This document shows, one piece after another, positions 25,041 to 34,488 of a stretch of DNA of 64,000 nucleotides. Origin of the DNA: JBBKXR01 sp037969585 (GTDB lineage Bacteria; Verrucomicrobiota; Verrucomicrobiia; Verrucomicrobiales; DEV007); contig JBBKXR010000032.1 in the NCBI GenBank assembly GCA_037969585.1, positions 8,456-72,455 of the forward strand. Reading direction: 5' to 3'. Numbering within the stretch: position 1 is the first letter of the stretch; the number at the start of each line of letters is the position of its first letter. Both the position numbers and the translations under genes were made by a program. The notes under the pieces were generated by a model. It was not told the origin of the DNA. It saw only the letters and a program-made list of their open reading frames with translations, and made no database searches.

Positions 25041-26126
25041 CTAATCGGCACTGGAACCTTCTCCAGGCTTGCCAAATACGTCGCCGCGTAAGTCCCGGAG
25101 CGACATCAATCCTTCCCAGCATCGACCCCGCATGCGCCGGGCGCCCGTCTGACGACGCACCCCGAACTGATCTCGGCAAGATTCAAAGACCCCATCGACG
25201 AATTGCCGGCTGCCTATGGCGCCCCCCTCGGTAAAATAGCGAACACGGCTGCGCATCAATTCATGCAGCGGCAACTCGCCGCCGAGATCATCAGCTACTT
25301 TCGCCACCTGTTCCGGATCGAACCCCGCCTTCGCACCGCGACCAGAAGGACCATCGCCAAGCCGACGCTCCCCCTGGCCAAACAAGTGAACACGGTACGC
25401 TGCAGCGACATCCCGCCATGTCAAAGGTACCTCACCATCCCCTTGCCAGGAGCGAACGCGCCCATGCAACCTAGCTAACCGGTTCCTCGCCAATTTCTTC
25501 CCAGCTACCGCCTCCGCATAGCCACACCACCGATAATCCTTCGGATCGGCAACAAGTGCCGCCCGAATCGGATTCAATTCGATATAGGCAGCCATCGTCA
25601 TCAGAGCCGTTTCGTCGCTCTCAACCAAAACAGAATGAAACCGATCCTCCCACAACGTGCCGACTCGCTCAGTTCGATCGTTGAACCAGACCGAAAAGCG
25701 CCACTTCAGCTCTTTTAAAAATACCGACAGATCCCCCATTCGCTTCTGATATCGAGCAACTATGCCATCGATCCATTCCGAGCTACCCGTCGAAGTTCTC
25801 GAATACTCCAGCGCACAATCGATCTCGTCGCGCGCCTCCACGAGCGCTTTCCCTTGATAAAGCAATGATAACCGTTCTCTCAATGATTCCGCCGTCAAGC
25901 ACTTCACTTCATCCCCACACGGCACCTCCACCAGAATGTGAAAATGGTTCGCCATCACACAATAAGTCAGCACCCGCATATCCAAAAAAGCCTCCAGTCG
26001 CCTCATCGTCGCAACAAAAAACTCCTTCTCCACTTTCCCAAAGCAGCGTCGCCGATCAACAACCCGCGAGAACACATGATAGCATCCACCATCAGAAAGC
26101 AACAATCGCCGAAAAGCCATGCCCAT
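25041..26126 (-). CDS. REP-associated tyrosine transposase-like protein (RAYT, IS200-like fold)
   Basis: A single-domain Y1 transposase relative with a long C-terminal extension, 361 residues. The N-terminus GGCYHVFSRVVDRRRCFG is followed by the HUH-type metal motif in MANHFHILVEV (His61, His63). Later come VGTLWEDRFHSVLVES and YIELNPIRAALVADPKDY, both hallmarks of RAYT proteins. RAYTs are usually chromosomally fixed and associated with short palindromic REP sequences. A REP-like hairpin lies about 200 bases upstream of the start. The C-terminal third (from about residue 215) has no recognised match. It is not an intact insertion sequence: no terminal repeats are seen. Confidence 0.88.
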   Translation of the reverse strand: MGMAFRRLLLSDGGCYHVFSRVVDRRRCFGKVEKEFFVATMRRLEAFLDMRVLTYCVMANHFHILVEVPCGDEVKCLTAESLRERLSLLYQGKALVEARDEIDCALEYSRTSTGSSEWIDGIVARYQKRMGDLSVFLKELKWRFSVWFNDRTERVGTLWEDRFHSVLVESDETALMTMAAYIELNPIRAALVADPKDYRWCGYAEAVAGKKLARNRLARLHGRVRSWQGDGEVPLTWRDVAAAYRVHLFGQGERRLGDGPSGRGAKAGFDPEQVAKVADDLGGELPLHELMRSRVRYFTEGGAIGSRQFVDGVFESCRDQFGVRRQTGARRMRGRCWEGLMSLRDLRGDVFGKPGEGSSAD

Positions 26127-26326
26127 CGATACCGCGCCGACCCATCACCGTCAACAATATAATGCACTGCATTTGATTCTACGCCATTTAGTTTACATCT
26201 AGCTTTTGAGGCCTTTCGTAATTTGTGCCTTTCACCATCACTGTCTCGGTACGGCAAACATGCCATAGGATCTCACTCACTTGATTAAGGGCTTTTTGGG
26301 CAGGCTGCCGACGGACTAACTTGCAC

Positions 26327-26363
26327 GGTACTCGCTCGATGTATGCATCGAACGCGAGCTACC
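26327..26363 (-). repeat. REP-like hairpin upstream of the RAYT gene
   Basis: On the minus strand it begins GGTAGCTCGCGTTCGATG, then a short loop, then CATCGAGCGAGTACC. The arms pair almost completely, and GTAG at the 5' side matches the conserved tetranucleotide of REP elements processed by RAYTs. It lies 201 bases upstream of the RAYT start in the 26127-26419 gap. The rest of that gap shows nothing recognisable. Confidence 0.55.
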
Positions 26364-26419
26364 TCAATCGCGATCATCCCCGTCCTCCGTTTGAGCGCCC
26401 TGCAGTCGGTCGCCCCGAC

Positions 26420-27814
26420 CTAGCTTTTTAGCAAAAGCCGACAGCAAATCGTTACCACGACGACCCCAATTAGGTTCAGCGCCAAACCTTCGCGCGCCAT
26501 CCGTGCCACCGTGAATTTTCCGCTACCGAAGATGACTGCGTTCGGACCTGTCGCGACCGGCAGCATGAAGGCACAACTCGCGCTCAACGCCGCCGGCAAC
26601 ATCAACAGTGCTGGTTCAACGTCGGTCGCAATCGCTGCCGCCGCCAGCACAGGCATCATCAATGCGGTGCTGGCAGTGTTACTGGTCACCTCTGTCAGGA
26701 AAGTCATAAAAAATGCCACCGCTGCGATCAACAGCACGATTGGCAAAACGCCGATGCCACCCAGCACCCCAGCGAGACTTTCGCTCAAGCCTGACGAACG
26801 GAAGCCCTCCGCCAACACCATCCCGCCACTGAAAAGCAGGATCACTCCCCACGGAATATCGCGAGCCATTTCCCAATCGAGCAGCGTCGATCCATCCTTC
26901 TTGCCGCTCGGGATCAAGAACATTGCGATCACACCAAGAAACGCGACGCTGGCATCGTTCGCTCCGGGCAGCCCAAGCCATGCGCTCCACCCACCTCCCG
27001 TCTCTGTGCCCCGAGTGATCCACGCCGCTGCCACCACGCCGAAAACGGCGAGTGTACGGACTTCCTCCGGTCGCCATTTTCCCGTGTCCGGCAGCTCGAC
27101 CTTCTCCGCACTTGTAATCCCTCGTGACAGCCACAACCACATCAACGGGATCATCAACACCACTACTGGCACGCCGTATTTCATCCACTGCAGAAAACTC
27201 ACCTCAGTGCCAGTCGTCGCCTTGTATTGATCCATAAAAATCAAGTTCGGCGGAGTTCCGATCGGGGTGCCCAATCCACCAATGCTCGCCGCGTAGGCGA
27301 TCCCCAAAAGCAGTGGAATCTTCACCCTCTCCTGACGCACGCCTTCCAGCACTGCCAGCGCAATCGGCAGCAGCATCAGCGTGGTTGCCGTGTTTGAAAT
27401 CCACATGCTCAGGGTCGCCGCCGCGAGCATAAAACCGAGGATCAGTCCGCGCCCTCCACCTCCTCCACACAATCGCACCATGTACAGCGCCAATCGCCTG
27501 TGAGCACCACTTTTCTCCATCGCTTTCGAAAGTAAAAACCCTCCCAATAGCAACAAAATAAGCTTGTTGCCGTATTTCTCTGCAACCACGTCGGCATCCA
27601 GCACCCCGAGCAGTGGCAACAGCGCGATCGGCACTAAAGAAGCGACGGCAATAGGCACCGCTTCGGTCATCCACCAACTCGCAGTCAATACTGCCACACC
27701 CAGCGTTATCGATGCAGATGGTGACATGCCCTGACGCCACGCCAGACTCCCCAGGACGATCCCGAGAACCGGTCCCAGCCACCGAAAAATTATTCTCAAC
27801 GATTCCTGTTTCAT
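26420..27814 (-). CDS. DASS/SLC13-family anion (dicarboxylate) transporter
   Basis: A sodium-coupled transporter for di- or tricarboxylates or sulfate, with about 11-12 hydrophobic segments. Both family SNT repeats are present, SMWISNTATTLMLLPI in the first half and VTSNTASTALMMPVL in the second. They are the substrate- and sodium-binding tips of the two hairpins. WWMTEAVPIAVASLVPI and GLGTPIGTPPNLIF are further conserved blocks. The ATG at 27814 (MKQESL) is preferred over 27832. It is divergent from the methyltransferase gene across about 100 bases, so promoters for both should lie there. Exact substrate unknown. Confidence 0.93.
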   Translation of the reverse strand: MKQESLRIIFRWLGPVLGIVLGSLAWRQGMSPSASITLGVAVLTASWWMTEAVPIAVASLVPIALLPLLGVLDADVVAEKYGNKLILLLLGGFLLSKAMEKSGAHRRLALYMVRLCGGGGGRGLILGFMLAAATLSMWISNTATTLMLLPIALAVLEGVRQERVKIPLLLGIAYAASIGGLGTPIGTPPNLIFMDQYKATTGTEVSFLQWMKYGVPVVVLMIPLMWLWLSRGITSAEKVELPDTGKWRPEEVRTLAVFGVVAAAWITRGTETGGGWSAWLGLPGANDASVAFLGVIAMFLIPSGKKDGSTLLDWEMARDIPWGVILLFSGGMVLAEGFRSSGLSESLAGVLGGIGVLPIVLLIAAVAFFMTFLTEVTSNTASTALMMPVLAAAAIATDVEPALLMLPAALSASCAFMLPVATGPNAVIFGSGKFTVARMAREGLALNLIGVVVVTICCRLLLKS

Positions 27815-27912
27815 ATTCGTCGGCGATACCAACAGATCACCCGCCTGCGAACAAGCTTAGAGCATCACAAAAAGTTACTGGCATCGCACGCCCCCTCGAT
27901 TCACAGTCCCGC

Positions 27913-28965
27913 ATGCCAAGCCCAAGCTCGCTCACTGACCGGCCGCTCACCGATCCAACATCCGTATTGCGATATCGCGACGGACTCTACGCCGTCGATC
28001 TTCTGTCATGTGCGATCACTGAATTCGATTTCTTCACATGGCTCGCCGATCACCCATCTGATCTGAACGAAATCTGCAAACACTTCGATTTCGCGCGCCG
28101 ACCCGCTGACGTATTAATGACCCTGCTGCAGTGCAATCAGTTCGTGCGCCGCAACGATGTCGGCGAATACCGACTGAGCCGACTCGGTCAAGAACACCTC
28201 GACCAGCGCTCGGCATGGAATCTGTCGCCGTACTTTGCCTCACTGAAAGACCGCCCCATCGCTCTGGATTTTGCGCGCGTGCTGCGCAGCGGAAAGCCCG
28301 CCCACTGGTCGGGCAACGAGGACGCCGGAGCCGACTGGCACGAGGCGATGAAGAATGAAGCGTTCGCCGAATCCTTTACCGCCGCGATGAACTGCCGCGG
28401 CGTCTATCTCGGAAAAGCTCTCGCCGATGAGCTTGTTGACGACCTTCAGCACCGTTCGCGTGTGCTCGACATCGGCGGTGGCTCCGGCATTTACGCCTGC
28501 GCCCTAGCGGCCAATCATCCGCACCTTTTGGCCACAGTGCTCGAACAGGAGCCGGTCGATGCGATTGCACGAAAAACCATCGGGGAATACCAACTCAGCG
28601 AACGCATCGGCGTTCACACTGGCAATATGTTCCACAGCGAATGCTACCCGACTGACTGCGACGTTCACCTGTTTTCGAATGTGCTCCACGACTGGGACTT
28701 TCCAGAAATCGATCAACTCCTCGCCCGCTCATTCGAAACTTTACCCGACGACGGCTTGGTGGTCATCCACGAAACTTTCCTCAACGCCGACAAGTCCGGC
28801 CCGCTACCCGTCGCCGAATACTCCTGCATCCTGATGCACTCGACCCAGGGGCGCTGCTATTCGACCACCGAAATCTTCGAGCACCTCGAAAATGCCGGCT
28901 TCGTTGCCCCGAGTCACCGCAATAGCGCCGGCGATCGTGGCATCATCGTAGCCCACAAACGCTGA
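27913..28965 (+). CDS. SAM-dependent methyltransferase, O-methyltransferase type with dimerisation domain
   Basis: The protein has an N-terminal winged-helix dimerisation region (DLNEICKHFDFARRPADVLM, then RRNDVGEYRLSRLGQ) and a class I Rossmann methyltransferase domain with motif I VLDIGGGSGIYA. Post-motif blocks are VHLFSNVLHDWDF and LVVIHETFL. This is the architecture of acetylserotonin/hydroxyneurosporene-type O-methyltransferases. An in-frame ATG at 27712 would extend into the divergent DASS gene, so the ATG at 27913 is chosen. Four bases separate it from the lipase-like gene, so they are probably co-transcribed. Substrate unknown. Confidence 0.87.
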   Translation: MPSPSSLTDRPLTDPTSVLRYRDGLYAVDLLSCAITEFDFFTWLADHPSDLNEICKHFDFARRPADVLMTLLQCNQFVRRNDVGEYRLSRLGQEHLDQRSAWNLSPYFASLKDRPIALDFARVLRSGKPAHWSGNEDAGADWHEAMKNEAFAESFTAAMNCRGVYLGKALADELVDDLQHRSRVLDIGGGSGIYACALAANHPHLLATVLEQEPVDAIARKTIGEYQLSERIGVHTGNMFHSECYPTDCDVHLFSNVLHDWDFPEIDQLLARSFETLPDDGLVVIHETFLNADKSGPLPVAEYSCILMHSTQGRCYSTTEIFEHLENAGFVAPSHRNSAGDRGIIVAHKR

Positions 28966-28969
28966 CCCG

Positions 28970-29785
28970 ATGCCGCCTCTTCAAAATGCCGTTTTGAGCA
29001 ACCGCGTTTTGCGGTCACCTTTCGGCATGCGACACTTACTTGGTCGAACTTTGCTTGGACCGCTGCTCTTCATGACAACCGCCATCGCCAGTAACGCTTC
29101 AGCCGAAACCAGCTCACCGGCACCCACGGCAAACGAGCACGTGATTCTACTGCACGGACTGGCACGCTCCCCTAAGTGCATGAAAAGACTGGAAAAATCG
29201 CTCAGCGCGCAAGGCTACGTCGTTCACAATATCGGTTACCCTTCGAGACAGTCTACAGCGGAAATTCTAGTCGAAAAACATATCGGACCGGCCTTCGAAT
29301 CCTGTCGAGCCCAGGGCGCCGAAAGAATTCACGTAGTCGCGCACTCTCTGGGAGGGATCTTGCTGCGACTCTACGCCCGCGATCACAAAATTTCCGATCT
29401 TGGTCGTGTTGTCATGCTTGGACCGCCGAATCAAGGTAGCGAGATCGTCGACAAACTCGGCCACCTTTCTCTGTATCGATGGATCAACGGCCCGGTCGGC
29501 AGCCAACTCGGCACCAAAGGGGAAGCCGCCCTTGCAAGCACCCTTGGACCGGTCGATTTTGAACTCGGCATCATCGCCGGAAGCCGTTCCATCAACGTCA
29601 TTCTATCACGCTTCATTGCTGGACGGGATGACGGCAAGGTGTCAGTGGAAAATACCCGCGTCGAAGGCGCACAAGATCACACCGTGATTCGTTGCTCGCA
29701 TCCTTACCTGATGAGCAGCCGCCAATCGATCGACCTGGTTCGACGGTTCCTGGCGACCGGCAGTTTCGGCACCTGCGGCAAGTGA
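28970..29785 (+). CDS. Exported alpha/beta hydrolase, lipase/esterase-like
   Basis: Signal peptide (core LLGRTLLGPLLFMTTAIA), then a lipase-type domain: HVILLHGLARSPKCM (oxyanion loop), GYVVHNIGYPSR, nucleophile elbow VAHSLGGILLR, VMLGPPNQGSEIVD, and a late DDGKVSVENTRVEG followed by DHTVIRCSHPYLM, giving Asp and His candidates. The pattern matches the small periplasmic PGAP1/lipase-like esterases. The ATG at 29027 would give a more ordinary signal peptide than the one at 28970. It stands between the methyltransferase and the Pel operon on the same strand; a gap of 133 bases before the Pel genes suggests separate transcription. Confidence 0.85.
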   Translation: MPPLQNAVLSNRVLRSPFGMRHLLGRTLLGPLLFMTTAIASNASAETSSPAPTANEHVILLHGLARSPKCMKRLEKSLSAQGYVVHNIGYPSRQSTAEILVEKHIGPAFESCRAQGAERIHVVAHSLGGILLRLYARDHKISDLGRVVMLGPPNQGSEIVDKLGHLSLYRWINGPVGSQLGTKGEAALASTLGPVDFELGIIAGSRSINVILSRFIAGRDDGKVSVENTRVEGAQDHTVIRCSHPYLMSSRQSIDLVRRFLATGSFGTCGK

Positions 29786-29836
29786 ACGCCACTTCAATTG
29801 CCCGCCTCTGCCCACTCACACAACAATAACGCTCAC

Positions 29837-29895
29837 TTCAATTAACAAAACAATAATGTTTATAAAGCTTGATAATTAACAGAACGTATATAACC
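29837..29895 (+). promoter_or_regulatory. AT-rich promoter-like stretch before the Pel operon
   Basis: The 133-base gap before the PelB-like gene turns strongly AT-rich. TTCAAT at 29837 and TTATAA at 29860 are spaced 17 bases apart. A second candidate, TTGATA at 29869 with TATAAC at 29889, has a short 14-base spacer. This is the only clear promoter-like region for the five-gene operon. Confidence 0.3.
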
Positions 29896-29918
29896 GTGAG
29901 GCAAACCCAATTGCCTTC

Positions 29919-32015
29919 ATGCGATCTACCTTCCGACTTTTGTCGTTATCGCGGCGTCTTGCGTCAGCGAATGCTCTTCGCCAGCGACCGCTCCCGTTGG
30001 AGACTCGAGGCTTGGCCATTGCCGCCGCCGCTGCCATTACCGCATGCGCTTGCCTGACCTCCGGCCATGCTCAAATTTCCGACCCTCTGGCTGCGACGGT
30101 CGAACGAAAGTCTGCACCCGCAAGCACGGGTCCGGTCGAAACTGCACCACCACGATCGCCCACGCCTCCAGTCTTCGTTCCGCAAAAGCCAACTGCAGAG
30201 AGCACTGCGGCTCCCGATCCCGATTCTGACGAGGCCGTTCTCGATCGACTACCGACACTTTCTACCGACCACCTCAGTGGTTTGGTTGGACTTTATCAAC
30301 GTCTCGGAAACCAGAAAATGGCGACTGCCGTCAGCGCAGAGCTGAGGCGCCGTGATCCTTCCGGAGCGACGGCAATCGCGCAGTCCAGCGGCGCCACCCA
30401 AGATTCGAGCTCAGGCTCCTCCAGCGACAACGACTTCCAGCCCGACAGCCCCTTCGACGCGACCGAAGATCAAGCCGATCAGTTAATGAACATCGGACGC
30501 GCCAGCGACGCCGTCGTATTGCTCGAAAAATCCAAAGCCCGGTTATCAAAAGGACGCGCCTTTCCTCTCGAAGCCCAATTGGCATCGGCCTACCTCGCCA
30601 GTGGACGGAAAGCAGAAGCGGTGGCGTCTTTTCAGAGCGTCGCGGCCAGCAAGGCCTACACCGCTGCGACGCGCGCTGAAGCTAAGAGCGAACTCGACAA
30701 CCTACAACTCAGCGACGACATCGCCGCTACCTACGCCGCGCTTCAGACCGGTGACCGGAAGGCCGCCCTGCAACGTGCCCGTGGTTTGTCAGCCGCCCAC
30801 CCCGGCAATCGCGACGTCGATTTGCTGCTCGCTCAGGCGATGACCTCAAACGGAATGCATCGCGAAGCGCTGCCATTGATGGAATCGCTGAAAAATACCA
30901 CGCCACCCGGACAAGAGTTCGAAGGGCAGGCCGACTACGCCGACGCGCTCTACAACAGTGGACAACTCGATCGTGCACGTGCCGAGTATGATCAGGTGAG
31001 TCATAGTCAGTCCGAAACCGAGGCCGTTCGATCCGAAGCGCTAGCGACATCGGCAGAGATTTTTGAAAAGACCGCCAACACTGTTTCCGTTGATGGCGAA
31101 TACCTCAACGAAGCGGAAGGCGATCGCTTTTATACAAAGTTTGATGCCTCGGCAGAGGTCCGCAAGAATGTCCGCGTCGGCGCCAGCGCGTGGCACGATC
31201 GGGTCGAACTCAGCGATGAGCGCAGCTTGCTCAAAGACTCCGCCTCAAATACCGGCGCCTACGCCTTTGTCCGGCCAAAAATCGGCACTCACCACTTCAT
31301 GGACGTTCGTTTTGGCGGCGCCGACCACGGCGAGTTGCTCTACGCACTGGCCGGCGGTCGCGAACCCGCCAACGATCTTTTCTGGGGCTGGCAGGTCGGT
31401 TATTACGGCAATCACCCCGCCGATAATTCGCTGCAATTGATCGCCCTCGACGGTCGTGAGGATCGTCTCGCCGCTGCCATTTCCGGTCCCTTGCCGTTCG
31501 GCCTGAAACTCAGCGCACGCACCGGCGGCCGGCGCATTTTTGCCGAAGACGCCGAACTTGGTGACGGTTGGTTCGCCGATGTCGAAATCGGTCGCACGCT
31601 CTGGCAGGACAAGGCCAACCGCCGATCCCTTCAGCTCGCCTACCAAGCCAGCTACGAAAACTTTGACGCACGCAAGTTGAGTGCCGGCGAAGTGCGTTCG
31701 CTGGGACTCATCGACGCGACCGGTGGTGAGCTGATCGGCAACGAGTTCATCGAACCCCGCTATCATCCGCACGGCTTTAATATGAGCTTCAATCATCGCA
31801 TCAACGATCGCCTCGACAGCTATCTCGGCGCAGGCGTGAACTACGATTTTGCTGACGACGAAATCGACTGGTCGATCACCGGCGGCGCAAGCTACAGCCT
31901 CGCTGACCACCTCGACCTGCTCTTTGAACTGGGCTACTACTCGGACGGAACCGCAGCCGCCAACGATTCATCCGAAGTCATCGTCGCCAATGTTGGCCTG
32001 CGATACTTTTACTGA
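29919..32015 (+). CDS. PelB-like outer-membrane TPR/beta-barrel protein
   Basis: In Pel systems PelB guides polymer through the periplasm with TPR repeats and across the outer membrane with a beta-barrel. This 698-residue protein has an N-terminal export or lipoprotein signal (AITACACL, about residues 40-47), a Ser/Pro-rich linker, helical TPR-like repeats (about 165-380: AEAVASFQSVAAS, LYNSGQLDRARAEYDQVSHS), and a C-terminal region of alternating amphipathic strands (about 390-698) ending in a terminal aromatic (LRYFY), as expected for outer-membrane barrels. Pseudomonas PelB is far longer, about 1190 residues, so the TPR part here is short. Assignment rests mainly on position before pelD and on architecture. 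Confidence 0.72.
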   Translation: MRSTFRLLSLSRRLASANALRQRPLPLETRGLAIAAAAAITACACLTSGHAQISDPLAATVERKSAPASTGPVETAPPRSPTPPVFVPQKPTAESTAAPDPDSDEAVLDRLPTLSTDHLSGLVGLYQRLGNQKMATAVSAELRRRDPSGATAIAQSSGATQDSSSGSSSDNDFQPDSPFDATEDQADQLMNIGRASDAVVLLEKSKARLSKGRAFPLEAQLASAYLASGRKAEAVASFQSVAASKAYTAATRAEAKSELDNLQLSDDIAATYAALQTGDRKAALQRARGLSAAHPGNRDVDLLLAQAMTSNGMHREALPLMESLKNTTPPGQEFEGQADYADALYNSGQLDRARAEYDQVSHSQSETEAVRSEALATSAEIFEKTANTVSVDGEYLNEAEGDRFYTKFDASAEVRKNVRVGASAWHDRVELSDERSLLKDSASNTGAYAFVRPKIGTHHFMDVRFGGADHGELLYALAGGREPANDLFWGWQVGYYGNHPADNSLQLIALDGREDRLAAAISGPLPFGLKLSARTGGRRIFAEDAELGDGWFADVEIGRTLWQDKANRRSLQLAYQASYENFDARKLSAGEVRSLGLIDATGGELIGNEFIEPRYHPHGFNMSFNHRINDRLDSYLGAGVNYDFADDEIDWSITGGASYSLADHLDLLFELGYYSDGTAAANDSSEVIVANVGLRYFY

Positions 32016-32074
32016 AACCTCACGACCTCGTCGCTACCTCCGCTTCCGCTGCCGCCCCCAATTGCGCTTCCTCC

Positions 32075-33508
32075 GTGCCTGAGCCCGAGTCCACCGCCAC
32101 CGAACCGCCGAAGCCGGACCTAAGTGGCAATCGCTATGGAAGCGTTGCCGACGGCTTGATCTTGCTTCTGTTGCTTTGTTTCGCGAACGTTTCGATCGCC
32201 CGCGCCGACCCGGGTTTTTTCGCCCTCAATCCAACTCCGTGGATCATCCTTCCCGTGGTGCTGGGCGCTCGTCACGGGCTTCTCTCTGGACTCGTCGGTT
32301 CGCTGGTCACCACGCTGGTAGTCTTCATTGGCTTCAAATATTTCAAGGGCGAAAGCGACTTCGCCGGGATGATCACCGACACCCCCTACTACTTCGTTTC
32401 CCTTCTGGCAGCGGCAGCGATCGGTGGTCTGGTGCATCGCCTGTTAGCTGGACCTGCCGAGACCGCACAGGATTCGGTACAGCAAATCGCCGAGTCATAC
32501 CAACGTCTTCAACACGAGCTTGCTTTGTCACAAGCCTCGGCCAACGATCTGGCCCAGCGCCTGCTACTGCACGACGCCGACTTCATCACGCTTCAGGATC
32601 GGGTCCAACAACTATTCGCTCTCGGTTCGGACGATTCGGAAAAAAATATCGAACGGCGCCTGCTGGAACTTTTCCGTGACCTGTTCGCTGTAAACGCCGC
32701 CGCCATCTATCTACGTGATGCCAACTCAGCGATTACGCCAACTTGGCAGGCTGTCAGCTCCATCGGTCCAGTCACCGGTCTCGAAGCATCGACCACGTTT
32801 GACGCTTGCCAACATCCGGTGGTCGCTGCAGCCATCGAGAACTGCGACATCAGCACCTGTGCCAGCCTATGGCAAAAGGACTCGCCGGAAACTCCTGCTT
32901 CAAATCCATCCACTACACTGGCAGCGATTCCGTGGAGTCCCGTATCTTCAAATGCTCCGAGTCGCTTGTTGATCATCGACCGGCTTCCTTACGCGCAGGC
33001 TAATTGGGAAACGCTGGCTCGCATTCAGGCCTTGTTCGACTGGGTCATGACCGTGGCGGTCACCGATCCCGACCCAACCCTCTCGATGGCAGCGGCTACC
33101 GGGCAGAGCATCATTCCTCCGGAAGCCTTCAGTCGACAGGTCGATCTCGCACTCGACTTCGCGGCACGGCTGCATATCTCATTTCGCCTCGTACTCTTCG
33201 AACCGGCACCTGACGCGGACCTGGCCAAACAACAGGCATTTGTACAGAGCGCACAGATTTATCGTCGACCCGGCGATACCATTGGTGGCGTCGTATTGAT
33301 CAGTGAAAGCAGTGAAGCCTTCGCCATCGGCCTTCTCATCCCCGCATCGACTGATTCTGCCGCTGAACTTCGGGTCCGGGAAATGCTCAAGCATGTTCCC
33401 GGAGGAAGCTCCACGGTGCGCCACCACATCCTGACCATCGACAGTGATGCGGACCGCTTCAACCACCAGTGGAATCAGCTCATTCAACCGATTGCGGTCG
33501 CCAAATGA
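32075..33508 (+). CDS. pelD: PelD-like c-di-GMP receptor of Pel polysaccharide synthesis
   Basis: PelD is the inner-membrane c-di-GMP receptor that switches on Pel synthesis. This 477-residue protein starts at a GTG. It has several N-terminal membrane segments (about 25-45, 55-68, 74-88, 105-124), a helical stalk (about 135-182), a GAF domain (about 190-330, with FAVNAAAIYLRDA) and a C-terminal degenerate GGDEF-like domain. That domain lacks the GGDEF signature but carries RPGD at 398-401, matching the RxxD inhibitory-site motif through which Pseudomonas PelD binds c-di-GMP. Its stop overlaps the pelE start (ATGA), indicating coupling. Confidence 0.85.
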   Translation: MPEPESTATEPPKPDLSGNRYGSVADGLILLLLLCFANVSIARADPGFFALNPTPWIILPVVLGARHGLLSGLVGSLVTTLVVFIGFKYFKGESDFAGMITDTPYYFVSLLAAAAIGGLVHRLLAGPAETAQDSVQQIAESYQRLQHELALSQASANDLAQRLLLHDADFITLQDRVQQLFALGSDDSEKNIERRLLELFRDLFAVNAAAIYLRDANSAITPTWQAVSSIGPVTGLEASTTFDACQHPVVAAAIENCDISTCASLWQKDSPETPASNPSTTLAAIPWSPVSSNAPSRLLIIDRLPYAQANWETLARIQALFDWVMTVAVTDPDPTLSMAAATGQSIIPPEAFSRQVDLALDFAARLHISFRLVLFEPAPDADLAKQQAFVQSAQIYRRPGDTIGGVVLISESSEAFAIGLLIPASTDSAAELRVREMLKHVPGGSSTVRHHILTIDSDADRFNHQWNQLIQPIAVAK

Positions 33509-34488
33509 ATCGATTGCCCGCCATTCTGACCTGTCTCTTCGCAGTAACGGTCGATGCGTTTGCAGTCGTGATAGCCAGCGGCGCTCTGCCTGTTAACTCG
33601 TTTTCCAATTGGCAGTTGGCGACGGTTCTGCACCTGGTTTCGGTCGTCATCGTTGGCTTTGCAATCGCACGCTATCGGCATCGCGGCGACGCGCAGACGG
33701 TCGGCATACGCACCGTCGCAATCCTCGCCATCACGCTGACCCTGTGCGCACCGGTGGCGGGAGCACTCGCCGTCGCCTGCTTACTCGGAGGCTTTGCAAA
33801 AAACACGCACCCAGCCAAAGTTCTCTCCAACGTCGTTGTCGGTAATCCGCTGCGAATATCACAGACGGATCCATCGACTACTCCCATCGTTCGCAGCATG
33901 AGTGAGAATGCCCTCGGCAAACTCCGTGAAGCCGGCCCGCTGCTGCACCGCAACCGAAGCCGACAGAGCATCACTGTCCTGCGACGACTGCAACGTCATC
34001 AGGATGCCCGCACCCAGCTTCAGGCACAAGGCGCACTGGCTTCGCTCAGCGAAACATCCGAAAAACAGATCAATCAACTTCGTCAGCTTGATTCGAGTCC
34101 GGAAATTTCTCGCCGACTGGCTTCCCTGCTCCATCAAGTAGGCGTCTCCGGAATGCGCGACGACGTCACCTCGAAGGCCCTGCTCGAAGAAGCGATCGAT
34201 TACCTCGAACTATCCCTAGCCGCCAGCCCGAGCGACGCTGAGAACACCACCGCACTGCAACTTCTCGCCGAATGTCAACTCGCCACCCATCAAGTCGCTG
34301 ACCTCCCCGAACTGATCAGTCAGCTTCGCCGTCAGACCGACGGCGCGCCTTTCGCCGATAAAATCGAGCGACGCTACCACGCGGAACTCGGCCAGTGGCG
34401 CGAACTCGCCTCGAGCGTGCACGATACCTGTATGAACACGACGGTAGCGTCTCGTAATTTCTGGGCGGGCACCCCTCCCGTCTCATGA
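33505..34488 (+). CDS. pelE: PelE-like membrane protein with TPR-type repeats
   Basis: PelE forms part of the inner-membrane Pel synthase complex with PelD, PelF and PelG. The ATG at 33505 overlaps the pelD stop in an ATGA arrangement, so it is preferred over the in-frame codon at 33469. N-terminal membrane segments (about 1-24, 32-50, 62-88) are followed by a long helical, TPR-like soluble part (about 120-325: LLEEAIDYLELSLAASPSDAENTTALQLLAECQL). This matches the known PelE layout. Sequence alone is poorly conserved, so the call depends on position between pelD and pelF. Its stop overlaps the pelF start. Confidence 0.8.
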   Translation: MNRLPAILTCLFAVTVDAFAVVIASGALPVNSFSNWQLATVLHLVSVVIVGFAIARYRHRGDAQTVGIRTVAILAITLTLCAPVAGALAVACLLGGFAKNTHPAKVLSNVVVGNPLRISQTDPSTTPIVRSMSENALGKLREAGPLLHRNRSRQSITVLRRLQRHQDARTQLQAQGALASLSETSEKQINQLRQLDSSPEISRRLASLLHQVGVSGMRDDVTSKALLEEAIDYLELSLAASPSDAENTTALQLLAECQLATHQVADLPELISQLRRQTDGAPFADKIERRYHAELGQWRELASSVHDTCMNTTVASRNFWAGTPPVS

